Source of the DNA: Dickeya fangzhongdai
GTDB taxonomy: Bacteria; Pseudomonadota; Gammaproteobacteria; Enterobacterales; Enterobacteriaceae
Reading direction: 5' to 3'
NCBI RefSeq assembly: GCF_002812485.1
Contig: NZ_CP025003.1
Location: forward strand, 4,836,001 to 4,900,000
DNA: 64,000 nucleotides
Part shown: positions 1-8,827 of the stretch, in pieces
Numbering within the stretch: position 1 is the stretch's first letter
Layout: each line of letters begins with the position of its first letter
Position numbers and translations under genes: made by a program
Notes under the pieces: generated by a model
Databases searched by the model: none
Told to the model about the DNA's origin: nothing
Seen by the model: the letters and a program-made list of their open reading frames with translations, nothing else

Positions 1-1
1 G

Positions 2-352
2 CTGGACGGCACCACGCTGCTGGTGGCGCCGGCGAACCTGACGGCACGCGATAGCGTCGACCTGCAACCGCTGCGTCAGGCGATCCGCGACGGACGCAAA
101 GTCACGCTGCATTATCAGGACGGGCAGGGCAATACCTCAACCCGCCTGATCTGGCCGTTCGTGCTGGGTTATTTCGAACAGGTCCGGGTTCTTGGCGCCT
201 GGTGCGAAACGCGTCAGGCGTTCCGCCACTTCCGCACCGACCGCATCCTCGCCTTTGCGGTCGAAGCCGAAACCTACCCGGTGTCGCGACGCCGTCTGTT
301 CAAACAATGGCGAGAGCAGCAAGGTATCCGATTGCCCAAAGAAGGCTACTGA
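2..352 (+). CDS. WYL-domain transcriptional regulator, YafY type (3' part only)
   Basis: The reading frame is open to the left edge, so only the last 116 or so residues are present. The visible part reads as a WYL domain and its C-terminal extension: a stretch around VTLHYQDGQGN followed by RLIWPFVLGYFEQVRVLGAWC, then FRHFRTDRIL. That is the typical end of YafY-like regulators, which carry a DeoR-type winged helix at the N-terminus (outside the window) and a ligand-sensing WYL domain behind it. GTG at 23 is inside the domain and is not a believable start. A glyoxalase-fold gene follows 121 bp downstream on the same strand, a pairing commonly seen for YafY-like regulators. The ligand is unknown. 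Confidence 0.8.
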   Translation: MDGTTLLVAPANLTARDSVDLQPLRQAIRDGRKVTLHYQDGQGNTSTRLIWPFVLGYFEQVRVLGAWCETRQAFRHFRTDRILAFAVEAETYPVSRRRLFKQWREQQGIRLPKEGY

Positions 353-473
353 CAAAAACTGTCAGCGAAGCGAGATAAGGTACGAATACGGCACACAGCC
401 GGACTTTCGAACCCAGGCGACATCCCGCGCTTATACGGGACACCGCCTGCTTATCTCTTTATCGGAGTGCATC

Positions 474-845
474 ATGACAGACGCCCATTACGTACTTTTC
501 TACGTTGATAACCCGGCCCGCAGCGCCCGTTTCTACGGTCAACTGCTGGATCTGACCCCGGTAGAACAATCTCCCACTTTTGCGATGTTTGCGCTGAAAG
601 CCGACCTGGTGCTGGGGCTGTGGTCAAAACACACCGTAGAGCCCGCCGTTGCCCAGCCGGGCTTTTCCAGCGAGCTGGCTTTCCGTCTGCCGGACCCGGC
701 GGCGGTCGATGCCTGCTACGCCCGCTGGACCGCACAGGACGTGACCGTCGTTCAGATACCGACCACCGTGGACTTTGGCTACACCTTTACGGTGCTGGAT
801 CCGGACGGCCATCGTCTGCGCGTTTTTGCCTATCCCAACGCCTGA
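474..845 (+). CDS. VOC (glyoxalase/bleomycin-resistance fold) protein
   Basis: A 123-residue single-domain VOC protein. It begins MTDAHYVLFYVDNPARSARF, the usual first beta-alpha unit in which the enzyme recognises a bound substrate, and ends with a VLDPDGHRLRVF strand that matches the second metal-binding half of the fold. ATG at 474 is chosen because GGAG at 463-466 precedes it; the frame is open further upstream but has no ribosome site and no family similarity. Members are dioxygenases, isomerases or antibiotic-binding proteins, and the substrate cannot be read from sequence. It is probably controlled by the YafY-type regulator just upstream. Confidence 0.8.
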   Translation: MTDAHYVLFYVDNPARSARFYGQLLDLTPVEQSPTFAMFALKADLVLGLWSKHTVEPAVAQPGFSSELAFRLPDPAAVDACYARWTAQDVTVVQIPTTVDFGYTFTVLDPDGHRLRVFAYPNA

Positions 846-963
846 GGATAGCCGGCCAGCCCGTTGGCCTGCGGGCTGGCTGGTTTAGCGATACGGCAGG
901 ATTGCCTGTCGCCTACGCTTCAACGTAACCTGTCGGCATCACTGCTGAATTCAGGGCCTCCCG

Positions 964-2397
964 ATGTCAGACACCCCCCGTTACCGCCAGATTGCCGATC
1001 ACTTCATTCGGGCCATCCAGAGCGGCACGTTGCCTGCCCATCACCGGCTCCCGTCGGTGCGGGCGCTGGCGCAGCAACATGGCACCAGCGCCACCACGGC
1101 GATGAAGGTGCTGCGCACGCTGGAAGATGAGCATTTCGCCCTCGCCCGACCCAAATCCGGCTTTTTCGTCGCCGACACGCGCCGCAGCAATGCCATGACG
1201 GCGGTCCCGCAGCCGGTCGCGCTGCCGGTGCTCGACGAACAAACCGAATTGCACCTGTCGCTGGTCGGCACCGAATGCCGGGTGCGGCTCGACTTGGCTA
1301 ACGGCGATAACGCGCTCTATCCGCTGAAAAAGATGGGGCGGCTCATCCGTCAGGCCAGTTACACCAATCCGATGATGCTGGGCAACGACGTCAAGGGCAG
1401 CGGCTATTTGCCGCTAAAAGAAGAGATCGCCCGTCGGGCGTTGGATTACGGCTGCCATCTGCATCCCGACGATATTCTGATCACCAACGGCTGCATCGAA
1501 GCGCTGTCGCTGTCGTTGCGGGCGGTGACCCGTAGCGGCGACGCGGTGGCGGTGCAGTCGCCCTGCTATTTCGTGCTGTTGCAGATGTTGCGCAATCTGG
1601 GATTGCGGGTGGTGGAAGTCGGGCAGGACGCCAGCGGGCATATGGATGTAGACCAACTGGAGTCGCTGTTCAGCCAGCGTCAGGTGAGCGCGTTCATCTC
1701 GCTGACCAACATCAACAATCCGCTCGGCACCAGCTTGCCGGATACCTACAAGCGCCGTATCGCCGACGCGGCGGATCGGTACGGCATCGCGCTGATTGAA
1801 GACGATACCTTCGCCGATACCGCTTTCGGCGAACAGCGGCCGTTTCCGTTACGCGCGTTCAGCCCCAATGTGCTGCTCTGCAACGGCTTTTCCAAGACGG
1901 TCGGCCCCGGCATCCGCATCGGCTGGGTCAGCAGCGCTCACTGGCAGCGCAAACTCGCCGCCCTCAAATTCACCTCCACCATGGGCACGTCGCTGACGCC
2001 GCAGGTGGCGCTGGCCGATCTGTTGCGCAATGGCGGTTACGACGCCCATCTGCGCAAACTACGCCGCGAACTGGCGCGCCAGGTTGCCCGGCTGCGTCAG
2101 GCGGTGCTGCATTACTTCCCGGCCGGCACCCAGATCTCGCAACCGGAAGGCGGCTACGCCATCTGGGTCACGCTGCCGCCGGGCTGTTGCTCGTCGCGCG
2201 ATCTGTTTTCCCGCGCCCGGCAGCAGGGCATCGGCATCGCGCCGGGGCACATTTTCGCCACCGACCGGCGCTACGACCACTGCCTACGGCTCAACGCCGG
2301 TTTCGGCTGGAACGAAGAGGTACACGACGCTATTCGGCTGCTGGCGCACTGGGTGCGGGAGAACGGAACCGATCGCCCAGTGGAATTGATGCAGTAG
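964..2397 (+). CDS. MocR-type regulator (GntR DNA-binding domain fused to PLP aminotransferase fold)
   Basis: A 477-residue fusion. Residues 1-70 form a GntR winged helix (RYRQIADHFIRAIQSGTLPA, then LPSVRALAQQHGTSATTAMK). Residues 110-465 form a class I/II aminotransferase fold with the PLP-binding segment NGFSKTVGPGIRIGWV, whose lysine would form the Schiff base, and the IEDDTFADTAFG aspartate region. The size and layout match E. coli YdcR-like proteins. MocR regulators usually sense PLP or an amino-compound and control an adjacent gene. Here the upstream neighbour is the VOC gene and the downstream neighbour is a toxin-antitoxin pair, so the target is unclear. ATG at 964 fits the start of the GntR domain. 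Confidence 0.88.
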   Translation: MSDTPRYRQIADHFIRAIQSGTLPAHHRLPSVRALAQQHGTSATTAMKVLRTLEDEHFALARPKSGFFVADTRRSNAMTAVPQPVALPVLDEQTELHLSLVGTECRVRLDLANGDNALYPLKKMGRLIRQASYTNPMMLGNDVKGSGYLPLKEEIARRALDYGCHLHPDDILITNGCIEALSLSLRAVTRSGDAVAVQSPCYFVLLQMLRNLGLRVVEVGQDASGHMDVDQLESLFSQRQVSAFISLTNINNPLGTSLPDTYKRRIADAADRYGIALIEDDTFADTAFGEQRPFPLRAFSPNVLLCNGFSKTVGPGIRIGWVSSAHWQRKLAALKFTSTMGTSLTPQVALADLLRNGGYDAHLRKLRRELARQVARLRQAVLHYFPAGTQISQPEGGYAIWVTLPPGCCSSRDLFSRARQQGIGIAPGHIFATDRRYDHCLRLNAGFGWNEEVHDAIRLLAHWVRENGTDRPVELMQ

Positions 2398-2410
2398 CCA
2401 ATAACATTGG

Positions 2411-2469
2411 TTGCCACCATAGTAGCAATCAATGCCACTTTTTCACAAAATTTGCTAATATAGTAGCAA
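2411..2469 (+). promoter_or_regulatory. Two matched palindromic operators ahead of hipB/hipA
   Basis: Two copies of the same inverted repeat occur 41 bp apart. The first, 2411-2428, is TTGCCA-N6-TAGCAA. The second, 2452-2469, is TTGCTA-N6-TAGCAA and extends to 20 bp as TTTGCTA-N6-TAGCAAA. A 41-bp spacing is about four helical turns, so both sites face the same side of the DNA. HipB-type antitoxins bind several spaced palindromes in their own promoter, so this is the likely autoregulatory region. A TAATAT-like -10 falls inside the second palindrome. Confidence 0.65.
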
Positions 2470-2494
2470 ATTTGGCATAATCAGGAGCCTTGAT

Positions 2495-2767
2495 ATGCTA
2501 TCGCTACACACGGCTTACGATATTCAACAAAACCTCAAACAGCACCTGAAAGCGATGCGCAAACATCGCAAACTCTCTGTCGACGCCCTGTCCCGACAGT
2601 CCGGTGTTCCCAACAGCACTATCCGAAAGTTTGAAGCGACCGGTAATATCTCGCTAAGACAGTTTCTGATGCTGTACGAAGTACTGGGCAACCTGAACGA
2701 TCTCAACATGCTCACCCATCAGTCACATACGCCGACCAGCATCGAAGAGGTGCTCAAAAATGCTTAG
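2495..2767 (+). CDS. HipB-like antitoxin (XRE-family DNA-binding protein)
   Basis: A 90-residue protein with a helix-turn-helix of the Xre/HipB type: LKAMRKHRKLSVDALSRQSG followed by VPNSTIRKFEATGNISL. It overlaps the start of the downstream HipA-like gene by 8 bp, the arrangement of toxin-antitoxin operons, where the antitoxin binds both the promoter and the toxin. AGGAG sits about 9 bases before ATG 2495. Two matched palindromes upstream (2411-2469) are the expected targets. It could be a lone regulator, but overlap with a HipA kinase makes the antitoxin role most likely. Confidence 0.82.
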   Translation: MLSLHTAYDIQQNLKQHLKAMRKHRKLSVDALSRQSGVPNSTIRKFEATGNISLRQFLMLYEVLGNLNDLNMLTHQSHTPTSIEEVLKNA

Positions 2768-4007
2768 TGTGCCGCTGGATGTCATACGCCGCTTAAGTGA
2801 TGGCCGGGACGAACGGGTTGGGCAACTGGCGGAAAACCGCCAGGGCGTCTATTTCCAGTATGACGCAGACTATCTCGCTGGCCATACATCCTCGCTCGGC
2901 CCTTTCAATCTGGTCTTCAATAATCAGCTTCAGGCAGCGCCGCACCAGCCTCATTACGGCTTACACGGCATATTTGGCGACAGTCTGCCTGATGGCTGGG
3001 GTTTGTATCTGATGGACCGATTTTTCCGCCAGCAGGGTTATAACCCCGCTCGGATTACTGCTCTGGAAAGACTGGCTTTTATCGGTCACCGTGGCCCGGG
3101 CGCATTGCGCTATGAACCAGCAATGTCCCGCCCTGATGGGGTTGGTGAAGAGCTGATTGAGCTGATTCAACTGGGTTATGCCGCTGTCGAAGAGTTCGAA
3201 GGCACGGAATCCAGCCTGATTGCGCACCTGATGAATGCCGGGGGTTCTGGCGGCGCCAGACCGAAGCTCAGCGTAACAAAAAAACCTGACGGTTCTTTTA
3301 CCACTCGTCAGGATACAGCGGGCGACAAGCTGCTGGTCAAGCTCACGTCAGAAAAATTCGCTCTCCAGCACGCTGAAAGCCAGATCGAGTATCTCTATAT
3401 GAAAATAGCCAGGCAGGCCGGTATTGATGTGGCTGACTTTGAGTTACTGCCTGTCGGTGAAGGGCGCTATTGGTTACAACAATCCCGATTTGACTGCGTG
3501 GGCGAAACAGGCCGGTTGCATATGGTATCCGCCAGCGGCTTGCTGGATGCGAGCTTCCGCGCCCCCTCTCTGGATTATGTCGATTTGGTCAAGGCAACGC
3601 GACTGCTGTGCGGCGTGGCGGAAGCCAGAAAGTTACTGCGCCGGGCACTGTTCAATTATCTGTTGGTCAATCAGGACGACCATGCCAAAAACTTCTCGTT
3701 TCTGGCGGACGATCAGGACAACTGGCGGCTTTCCCCGTTTTATGATGTGGTCTACAGCCCATCGCCACAGGGAGAACATATGACGGCGTTTAATGGTCAT
3801 GGCTCACGAATTACCCTAAGCGCAATGGAGCAACTGGCGGGGCAGGCTGGTTTATCGGGAGCTAACGCTGTGCTCAAAATCGTGGATGAACTCTACGAAG
3901 TTGCCAAAGATTTTCATCGTGAAGCCAGCCATTTCAACCTACCAGCTCCATTGATCACCACCATTCAGCGGGAGATCGATAGCAAGTGGCGGCAATTGAG
4001 AGAATAA
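2760..4007 (+). CDS. HipA-like serine/threonine kinase toxin
   Basis: A 415-residue HipA-family protein. The N-terminal subdomain carries the family motif GDSLPDGWGLYLMDRFF. A glycine-rich loop GGSGGARPKLSV follows in the position of the autophosphorylated P-loop of E. coli HipA. The catalytic core reads NYLLVNQDDHAKNFSFL, matching the HipA loop with catalytic aspartate, and is followed by LSPFYDVVY, the metal-binding DFG-like position. The protein is therefore full length and looks active. HipA kinases phosphorylate aminoacyl-tRNA synthetases (GltX in E. coli) and cause dormancy; the target here is not deducible. It is translationally coupled to the antitoxin by an 8-bp overlap. Confidence 0.85.
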   Translation: MLSVPLDVIRRLSDGRDERVGQLAENRQGVYFQYDADYLAGHTSSLGPFNLVFNNQLQAAPHQPHYGLHGIFGDSLPDGWGLYLMDRFFRQQGYNPARITALERLAFIGHRGPGALRYEPAMSRPDGVGEELIELIQLGYAAVEEFEGTESSLIAHLMNAGGSGGARPKLSVTKKPDGSFTTRQDTAGDKLLVKLTSEKFALQHAESQIEYLYMKIARQAGIDVADFELLPVGEGRYWLQQSRFDCVGETGRLHMVSASGLLDASFRAPSLDYVDLVKATRLLCGVAEARKLLRRALFNYLLVNQDDHAKNFSFLADDQDNWRLSPFYDVVYSPSPQGEHMTAFNGHGSRITLSAMEQLAGQAGLSGANAVLKIVDELYEVAKDFHREASHFNLPAPLITTIQREIDSKWRQLRE

Positions 4008-4065
4008 AGCGCCCTATCCCGTCGAACGTCTAACACAATTACTGAACTGTTATAAGGATATAAAA

Positions 4066-4599
4066 ATGAACAAGTTACTCCCTCTGGTACTGCTGTTATC
4101 CGCCGCATCCTATGCAGCCGACGCCCCGGCGCCAAAGCATGCCGATGCGGATACGCTCAAAGCCGAGCTGACGGCTCCCAGCGCCGCCCCCGCCGCTGAA
4201 GAGGAAGAAGAGGAATACGTGGATACCGATGGCGCGGCAAAACAGGCGATTGCCTTTTATCAGTGGTATCTCGGGCAAATTATCCAGGACAAGCACCCTA
4301 TTCAGGATAATGACCCGGCACTGGAGAAGTATGTCGCCCGCGACACCGTCAAGGCGCTGCGTACCTCAAAGGTTTCCATGGATGTGGATTTCTTTCTCCG
4401 GGTACAGGATTTTGACGATGACGACTGGCGGCAGAATATCAGTATCGAAAGTACCGATGCCGACCCTGTCTGCGCCAACCTGTATATGGTGTTGGGCAAA
4501 AAAAGCCCGAAACGCCTCGTCAGTTGTTATGTGCAGGAAGACGGTGCCTGGAAGCTGCGCTCGGTGACGGATCTGAACGAGATGTTTACCAAAAAATAA
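4066..4599 (+). CDS. Small exported protein, DUF3828-like
   Basis: A 177-residue protein with a clear signal peptide (MNKLLPLVLLLSAASYAADA, cleavage near residue 18). An acidic low-complexity linker with six consecutive glutamates around residue 45 comes next, then a globular domain with AIAFYQWYLGQI and a conserved-looking PVCANLYMVLG/GAWKLRSV ending. The FYxWYL segment and the WKLRSV end resemble DUF3828 periplasmic proteins. Function unknown. It follows hipA by 58 bp on the same strand but has its own ribosome site (AAGGA), and a strong terminator follows, so it is probably a separate transcript. The domain name is a guess from motif memory. Confidence 0.7.
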   Translation: MNKLLPLVLLLSAASYAADAPAPKHADADTLKAELTAPSAAPAAEEEEEEYVDTDGAAKQAIAFYQWYLGQIIQDKHPIQDNDPALEKYVARDTVKALRTSKVSMDVDFFLRVQDFDDDDWRQNISIESTDADPVCANLYMVLGKKSPKRLVSCYVQEDGAWKLRSVTDLNEMFTKK

Positions 4600-4636
4600 G
4601 TTATGCGTGTAAGGCCGCTCAGCCGATTCTGCGTAT

Positions 4637-4673
4637 AAAAAACGGCCCCGGTTTTAATCGGGGCCGTTTTTGT
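4637..4673. terminator. Bidirectional rho-independent terminator
   Basis: A ten-base stem AACGGCCCCG (4641-4650) pairs with CGGGGCCGTT (4659-4668). It is flanked by an A-run on the left and a T-run on the right. It can end the small exported-protein gene on the plus strand and the dpp operon on the minus strand. Confidence 0.9.
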
Positions 4674-4702
4674 TTCACTACCGATGTTACTTACCACAGA
4701 CG

Positions 4703-5710
4703 TCAGCTTACCTGACTGTCCTCTTGCTCCACCGCAAAGCAGGCGACCAGTTGCTCGCCGTGCGGTTTCAGCTGTGGCTGCAACTGGGTACAGGTGCCGA
4801 AACGGTGCTGGCAGCGGGCGTTGAAGGCACAGCCCGGCGGCGGACTGAGCGGGCTTGGCAGCTCGCCGGTCAGCTTGATGCGTTCGCGGCGGGCGTCCGG
4901 GTTCAGGCGCGGCGTGGCGGACAACAGCGCCTGGGTATACGGATGGCGCGGGTTGCTGAAAATGGCGTCTTTGCTGCCTTTCTCCACACAGCGGCCCAGA
5001 TACATCACCATCACTTCATCGGCGATGTGCTCCACCACCGACAGGTCGTGGGAGATGAATACGTAAGACAGCCCCAAATCCTGCTGCAAATCCATCATCA
5101 GGTTCAGCACCTGCGCGCGTACCGACACGTCCAGCGCGGACACCGGTTCGTCGGCGATCACCACGTCCGGGTCAAGCATCAGCCCGCGGGCGATGGCGAT
5201 ACGCTGGCGCTGGCCGCCGGAAAACATGTGCGGATAGCGGTCGTAGTGCTCGGTTTTCAGGCCCACTTTCGCCATCATCGCCAGCGCTTTCTCGCGGCGT
5301 TCCGCCTTGCTGAGATCGGTGTTGATCACCAGCGGCTCTTCCAGGATCTGGCCTACCTTCTTGCGCGGGTTGAGCGACGCGTACGGGTTCTGGAACACGA
5401 TCTGAATTTTCTGCCGGCGCAGCTTCTGCGCCGCCGGGTCCGGCTTGAGCAGATCCTGCCCCTGATAATACAGCTCGCCGTGCGACGGGGTTTCAATCAT
5501 GGTCAGCAGGCGGCCCAGCGTGGACTTGCCGCAACCGGACTCGCCCACCACCGCCAGCGTCTTGCCGCGCTCCAGCGTAAAGGATACGCCATCCAGCGCC
5601 TTTACCAGCCGCTCCGGCGCAAACAACCCTTTTTTCACCGGGTAGTGTTTTTTCAAATCAATCGCCTGCAGCAGGTACGGCTGCCCGGCGGCATTCATGG
5701 TCTGGCTCAT
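4703..5710 (-). CDS. dppF: Dipeptide ABC transporter ATP-binding protein DppF
   Basis: A 335-residue ABC ATPase. Walker A is GESGCGKST near residues 56-64, the signature is [15 protein letters not shown] and Walker B is [12 protein letters not shown]. The C-terminal extension with [16 protein letters not shown] is typical of the oligopeptide/dipeptide importer ATPases, which carry an Fe-S-like cysteine cluster there. It pairs with DppD to power uptake of di- and tripeptides through DppBC. It is the last gene of the operon and overlaps dppD by 4 bp. Confidence 0.95.
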   Translation of the reverse strand: MSQTMNAAGQPYLLQAIDLKKHYPVKKGLFAPERLVKALDGVSFTLERGKTLAVVGESGCGKSTLGRLLTMIETPSHGELYYQGQDLLKPDPAAQKLRRQKIQIVFQNPYASLNPRKKVGQILEEPLVINTDLSKAERREKALAMMAKVGLKTEHYDRYPHMFSGGQRQRIAIARGLMLDPDVVIADEPVSALDVSVRAQVLNLMMDLQQDLGLSYVFISHDLSVVEHIADEVMVMYLGRCVEKGSKDAIFSNPRHPYTQALLSATPRLNPDARRERIKLTGELPSPLSPPPGCAFNARCQHRFGTCTQLQPQLKPHGEQLVACFAVEQEDSQVS

Positions 5711-6687
5711 ACGGTTGGCCTCCCCGCATCATCCAGCGGTGTATGACATTTCACCTGACGACCGGGGATGTCCCGCATCTCAGGCTCTTCCTGGCGGCAG
5801 CGATCGCTGGCGTACGGGCAGCGCGGATTGAGCAGGCAGCCGTTCGGCCGGTCGTATTTGCCCGGCACCACGCCCGGCAGCGATGCCAGCCGGGACTTGT
5901 CCACCGCGAATTCCGGCAGCGCGCGCAGCAGCGCCTGGGTATAGGGGTGACGCGGAGCGCGGAAAATGTCCGCCGCCTTGCCAGATTCCACCACCTGCCC
6001 GGCGTACATCACGATGATGTGGTGCGCCGCTTCCGCCACCAGCGCCAGATCGTGGGTAATCAGGATCAGCGCCATGTTCTCTTTCTGCTGCAACTCCAGC
6101 AGCAGTTCGATGATCTGCGCCTGAATGGTCACGTCCAGCGCCGTCGTCGGTTCGTCGGCGATCAGCAGCTTCGGCCGACAGGCAATCGCCATGGCGATCA
6201 TCACGCGCTGGCTCATCCCGCCCGACAGCTGGTGCGGATACACATCCAGCCGCGATTCCGGGTCGGGAATACCCACCTGATTCAACAGGTCGATCGCCCG
6301 CTGACGGCGAGTTTTACGGTTACCGCCCTGATGCACCTTGATGGCCTCCATAATCTGGAAACCCACGGTGTAGCAAGGGTTGAGGCTGGTCATCGGGTCC
6401 TGGAAGATCATCGCCACTTCCGCCCCCACCAGTTGACGCCGTTCCTTGTCGGACAGCGTCTGCAGGTCGCGCTGGTTGAACTCCAGCCGGTCGGCCATCA
6501 CCTTGCCGGGGAAATCAATCAACCCCATGATCGCCAGCGAACTGACCGATTTACCCGAGCCGGACTCGCCGACGATGCCGACCACCTGCCCTTGCTCCAC
6601 CTGATAGCTGATGCGGTCTACCGCGCGAAACGGCAGCCCCTCGTCGCCAAAGTGCACCGACAGTTTCTCTACGTTGAGTAACGCCAT
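5707..6687 (-). CDS. dppD: Dipeptide ABC transporter ATP-binding protein DppD
   Basis: A 326-residue ABC ATPase beginning [20 protein letters not shown], as in E. coli DppD. Walker A is GESGSGKS near residue 40, the signature is [16 protein letters not shown] and Walker B is [14 protein letters not shown]-terminal cysteine-containing segment [16 protein letters not shown] is present. The frame extends 15 codons further upstream, but ATG at 6687 has an AGAGG site and matches the family start. It lies 13 bp after dppC and overlaps dppF. Confidence 0.95.
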   Translation of the reverse strand: MALLNVEKLSVHFGDEGLPFRAVDRISYQVEQGQVVGIVGESGSGKSVSSLAIMGLIDFPGKVMADRLEFNQRDLQTLSDKERRQLVGAEVAMIFQDPMTSLNPCYTVGFQIMEAIKVHQGGNRKTRRQRAIDLLNQVGIPDPESRLDVYPHQLSGGMSQRVMIAMAIACRPKLLIADEPTTALDVTIQAQIIELLLELQQKENMALILITHDLALVAEAAHHIIVMYAGQVVESGKAADIFRAPRHPYTQALLRALPEFAVDKSRLASLPGVVPGKYDRPNGCLLNPRCPYASDRCRQEEPEMRDIPGRQVKCHTPLDDAGRPTV

Positions 6688-6700
6688 CTCTCTACCTCTA

Positions 6701-7603
6701 TTACTGCTTGAGTTTGGGGTCGAGAGCATCACGCAGGCCGTCCCCCATCAGGTTAAATGCCAATACCGTCAGCAGAATCGCCAGACCGGGGAACGTCACC
6801 ACCCACCAGGCGCTCTGCGCAAACTGCAGCACGTCGGAGAGCATGGTGCCCCATTCCGGTGTGGGCGGCTGTGCGCCCATGCCGAGGAACCCAAGCGCGG
6901 CCATGTCGAGAATGGCGTTGGAAAAACCCATCGATGCCTGCACGATCAACGGCGCCAGACAGTTAGGGAAAATGTTGACGAACATCTGGCGCAGCGGACC
7001 GGCGCCCGCCACGCGCGAAGCGGTGACGTAGTCGCGGTTGACTTCCACCAGCACCGCGGCGCGGGTCAGGCGCACGTAATGCGGCAGCGACACGAAGGTC
7101 AGCGCCAGCGACGCATTGACGATGGATGGCCCGAAAATCGCCACCAGCACCAGCGCCAGCAGCAGGCTCGGCAGCGCCAGCATGATATCCACCAGACGCA
7201 TGATGGCGGCATCGACCGCGCCGCCGAAGTAACCGGCGACCAGACCGAAGACGACGCCGAGGATCAGCGACATCACCACCACCAGACAGCCCACCAGCAG
7301 CGACAGGCGCGCGCCGTACATCAGGCGCGACAGCACATCGCGGCCGACATCGTCAGTACCGAAGAGGTACTGCCAGCTGCCGCCCTCCTGCCATACCGGC
7401 GGTTTAAGCAGCGCGTCGCGGAACTGCTCGGCCGGCGAATGCGGCGCCAGCACGCTGGCCCCAATCGCCACCACCAGCATCAGAATGATGTAGACCAGGC
7501 CGACCACGGCCCCTTTGTTACGTTTGAAATAGTGCCAGAACTCCTGCAGCGGGGTCATCGGCTTCGGCGCAGTCGTCGCTGCGGATTCGGTAACGTGAGT
7601 CAT
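6701..7603 (-). CDS. dppC: Dipeptide ABC transporter permease DppC
   Basis: A 300-residue inner-membrane permease with six predicted helices, the same length as E. coli DppC. The cytoplasmic N-terminus leads to a long first helix ([20 protein letters not shown]). The ABC-binding EAA loop reads [20 protein letters not shown] in shifted form. It forms the transmembrane channel with DppB. It lies 12 bp after dppB and 13 bp before dppD. Confidence 0.95.
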   Translation of the reverse strand: MTHVTESAATTAPKPMTPLQEFWHYFKRNKGAVVGLVYIILMLVVAIGASVLAPHSPAEQFRDALLKPPVWQEGGSWQYLFGTDDVGRDVLSRLMYGARLSLLVGCLVVVMSLILGVVFGLVAGYFGGAVDAAIMRLVDIMLALPSLLLALVLVAIFGPSIVNASLALTFVSLPHYVRLTRAAVLVEVNRDYVTASRVAGAGPLRQMFVNIFPNCLAPLIVQASMGFSNAILDMAALGFLGMGAQPPTPEWGTMLSDVLQFAQSAWWVVTFPGLAILLTVLAFNLMGDGLRDALDPKLKQ

Positions 7604-7615
7604 CTCCGCTTCCCC

Positions 7616-8635
7616 TTATTTCTTATGCCGGATACGCGGGTTCACCACGCCGTAGAGCACATCCACCAGCAGGTTCACCAGAATAATCATGGTGGCGACC
7701 AGCAATACCCCGCTCTGCACCACCGGATAGTCGCGGCGCTGCAGCGCATCGATCAGCCAGCGGCCCAGCCCCGGCCAGGAGAAAATGGTTTCGGTCAGGA
7801 TCGCCCCGGCCAGCATGGTGCCCACCTGCAAGCCGATCACCGTCACCACCGGCAGCATGGCGTTGCGCAACGCATGCACCACAATCACCCGCAGCCGGCC
7901 CAGCCCCTTGGCGCGAGCGGTACGGATATAGTCCTCGCCCAGCACTTCCAGCATCGCCGAGCGCGTCATACGTACAATCACCGCCAGCGGAATGGTGCCG
8001 AGCACAATAGCCGGCAGCACCATGTGCATCACGGCATCTTTGAAGTCGCCTTCCGCGCCCCAGATTAAGGTGTCGATCAGCATAAAGCCGGTCAGCGGCA
8101 GGGAATCATCCAGAAACACGGTGTCGCCCACCCGGCCGGATACCGGCGTCAGGTTCAACTGCACCGATACCAGCATGATCAGCATCATGCCCCACCAGAA
8201 AATCGGCATGGAGTAGCCGGTCAGCGCGATGCTGACCGCGGTATGATCGAACACGGAACCGCGCTTGACCGCCGCCAGCACCCCGACCGGAATACCGACG
8301 ATCACCGCGAAAATCATCGCGCAGACGCCCAGTTCCAGCGTGGCTTTGAACCGCGGCACGAATTCGTCCCAGACCGGTATGCGGCTCTTCAGGGACATGC
8401 CCAGATCGCCGTGCAACACACCGTTGATGTAGTGGAGGTATTGCTCCCAAAGAGGCTTGTCCAGCCCCAGTTCCGCCATCAGCTGCGCGTGGCGCTCCGG
8501 AGAAATACCGCGCTCACCTGCCATGATCATCACCGGGTCGCCGGGGATCAGGTGCACGAAAGCGAAAGTCAGTAGGGTAATACCGATAAACGTTGGGATA
8601 ACCAGCCCCAAACGACGGAGTATGAACTGCAACAT
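7616..8635 (-). CDS. dppB: Dipeptide ABC transporter permease DppB
   Basis: A 339-residue permease starting MLQFILRRLGLVIPTFIGIT, a hallmark of the DppB/OppB family. The EAA coupling loop is visible as EDYIRTARAKGLGRLRVIVV. It has six membrane helices and a large first periplasmic loop. It partners DppC. It is separated from dppA by 192 bp containing a GC-rich hairpin, an arrangement that usually makes the binding protein more abundant than the membrane components. Confidence 0.95.
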   Translation of the reverse strand: MLQFILRRLGLVIPTFIGITLLTFAFVHLIPGDPVMIMAGERGISPERHAQLMAELGLDKPLWEQYLHYINGVLHGDLGMSLKSRIPVWDEFVPRFKATLELGVCAMIFAVIVGIPVGVLAAVKRGSVFDHTAVSIALTGYSMPIFWWGMMLIMLVSVQLNLTPVSGRVGDTVFLDDSLPLTGFMLIDTLIWGAEGDFKDAVMHMVLPAIVLGTIPLAVIVRMTRSAMLEVLGEDYIRTARAKGLGRLRVIVVHALRNAMLPVVTVIGLQVGTMLAGAILTETIFSWPGLGRWLIDALQRRDYPVVQSGVLLVATMIILVNLLVDVLYGVVNPRIRHKK

Positions 8636-8782
8636 ATCCCGAACTCTCTGTGCTTCTCTTATTAGAGATAAAGGGCCCGATGGCGCTCACCATCGAGCCT
8701 GACATTGCTCACTGCGTTAAAACGGGCGTTGAAGCGCCCCCTGCCGTTCCCCTACAGAAACACTCGTCTCTAGAAACAACAG

Positions 8783-8805
8783 GGGCGACAGCGCTGCCAT
8801 CGCCC
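8783..8805 (-). repeat. Stem-loop in the dppA-dppB intergenic region
   Basis: GGGCGA (8783-8788) pairs with TCGCCC (8800-8805), with an inner CAGC/GCTG stem and a small bulge. There is no T-run on the transcript strand, so it is better read as an mRNA-stabilising or partial-attenuation hairpin between dppA and dppB than as a full terminator. I infer that it lowers dppBCDF output relative to dppA. Confidence 0.5.
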
Positions 8806-8827
8806 ATAAAGGTGACGTGATAGATAA

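Noticed and set aside
4670..8068. Long plus-strand open frames opposite the dpp genes
   Set aside because: They are antisense shadows of GC-rich dppF, dppD, dppC and dppB, rich in His, Arg and Gln, with no domain similarity.
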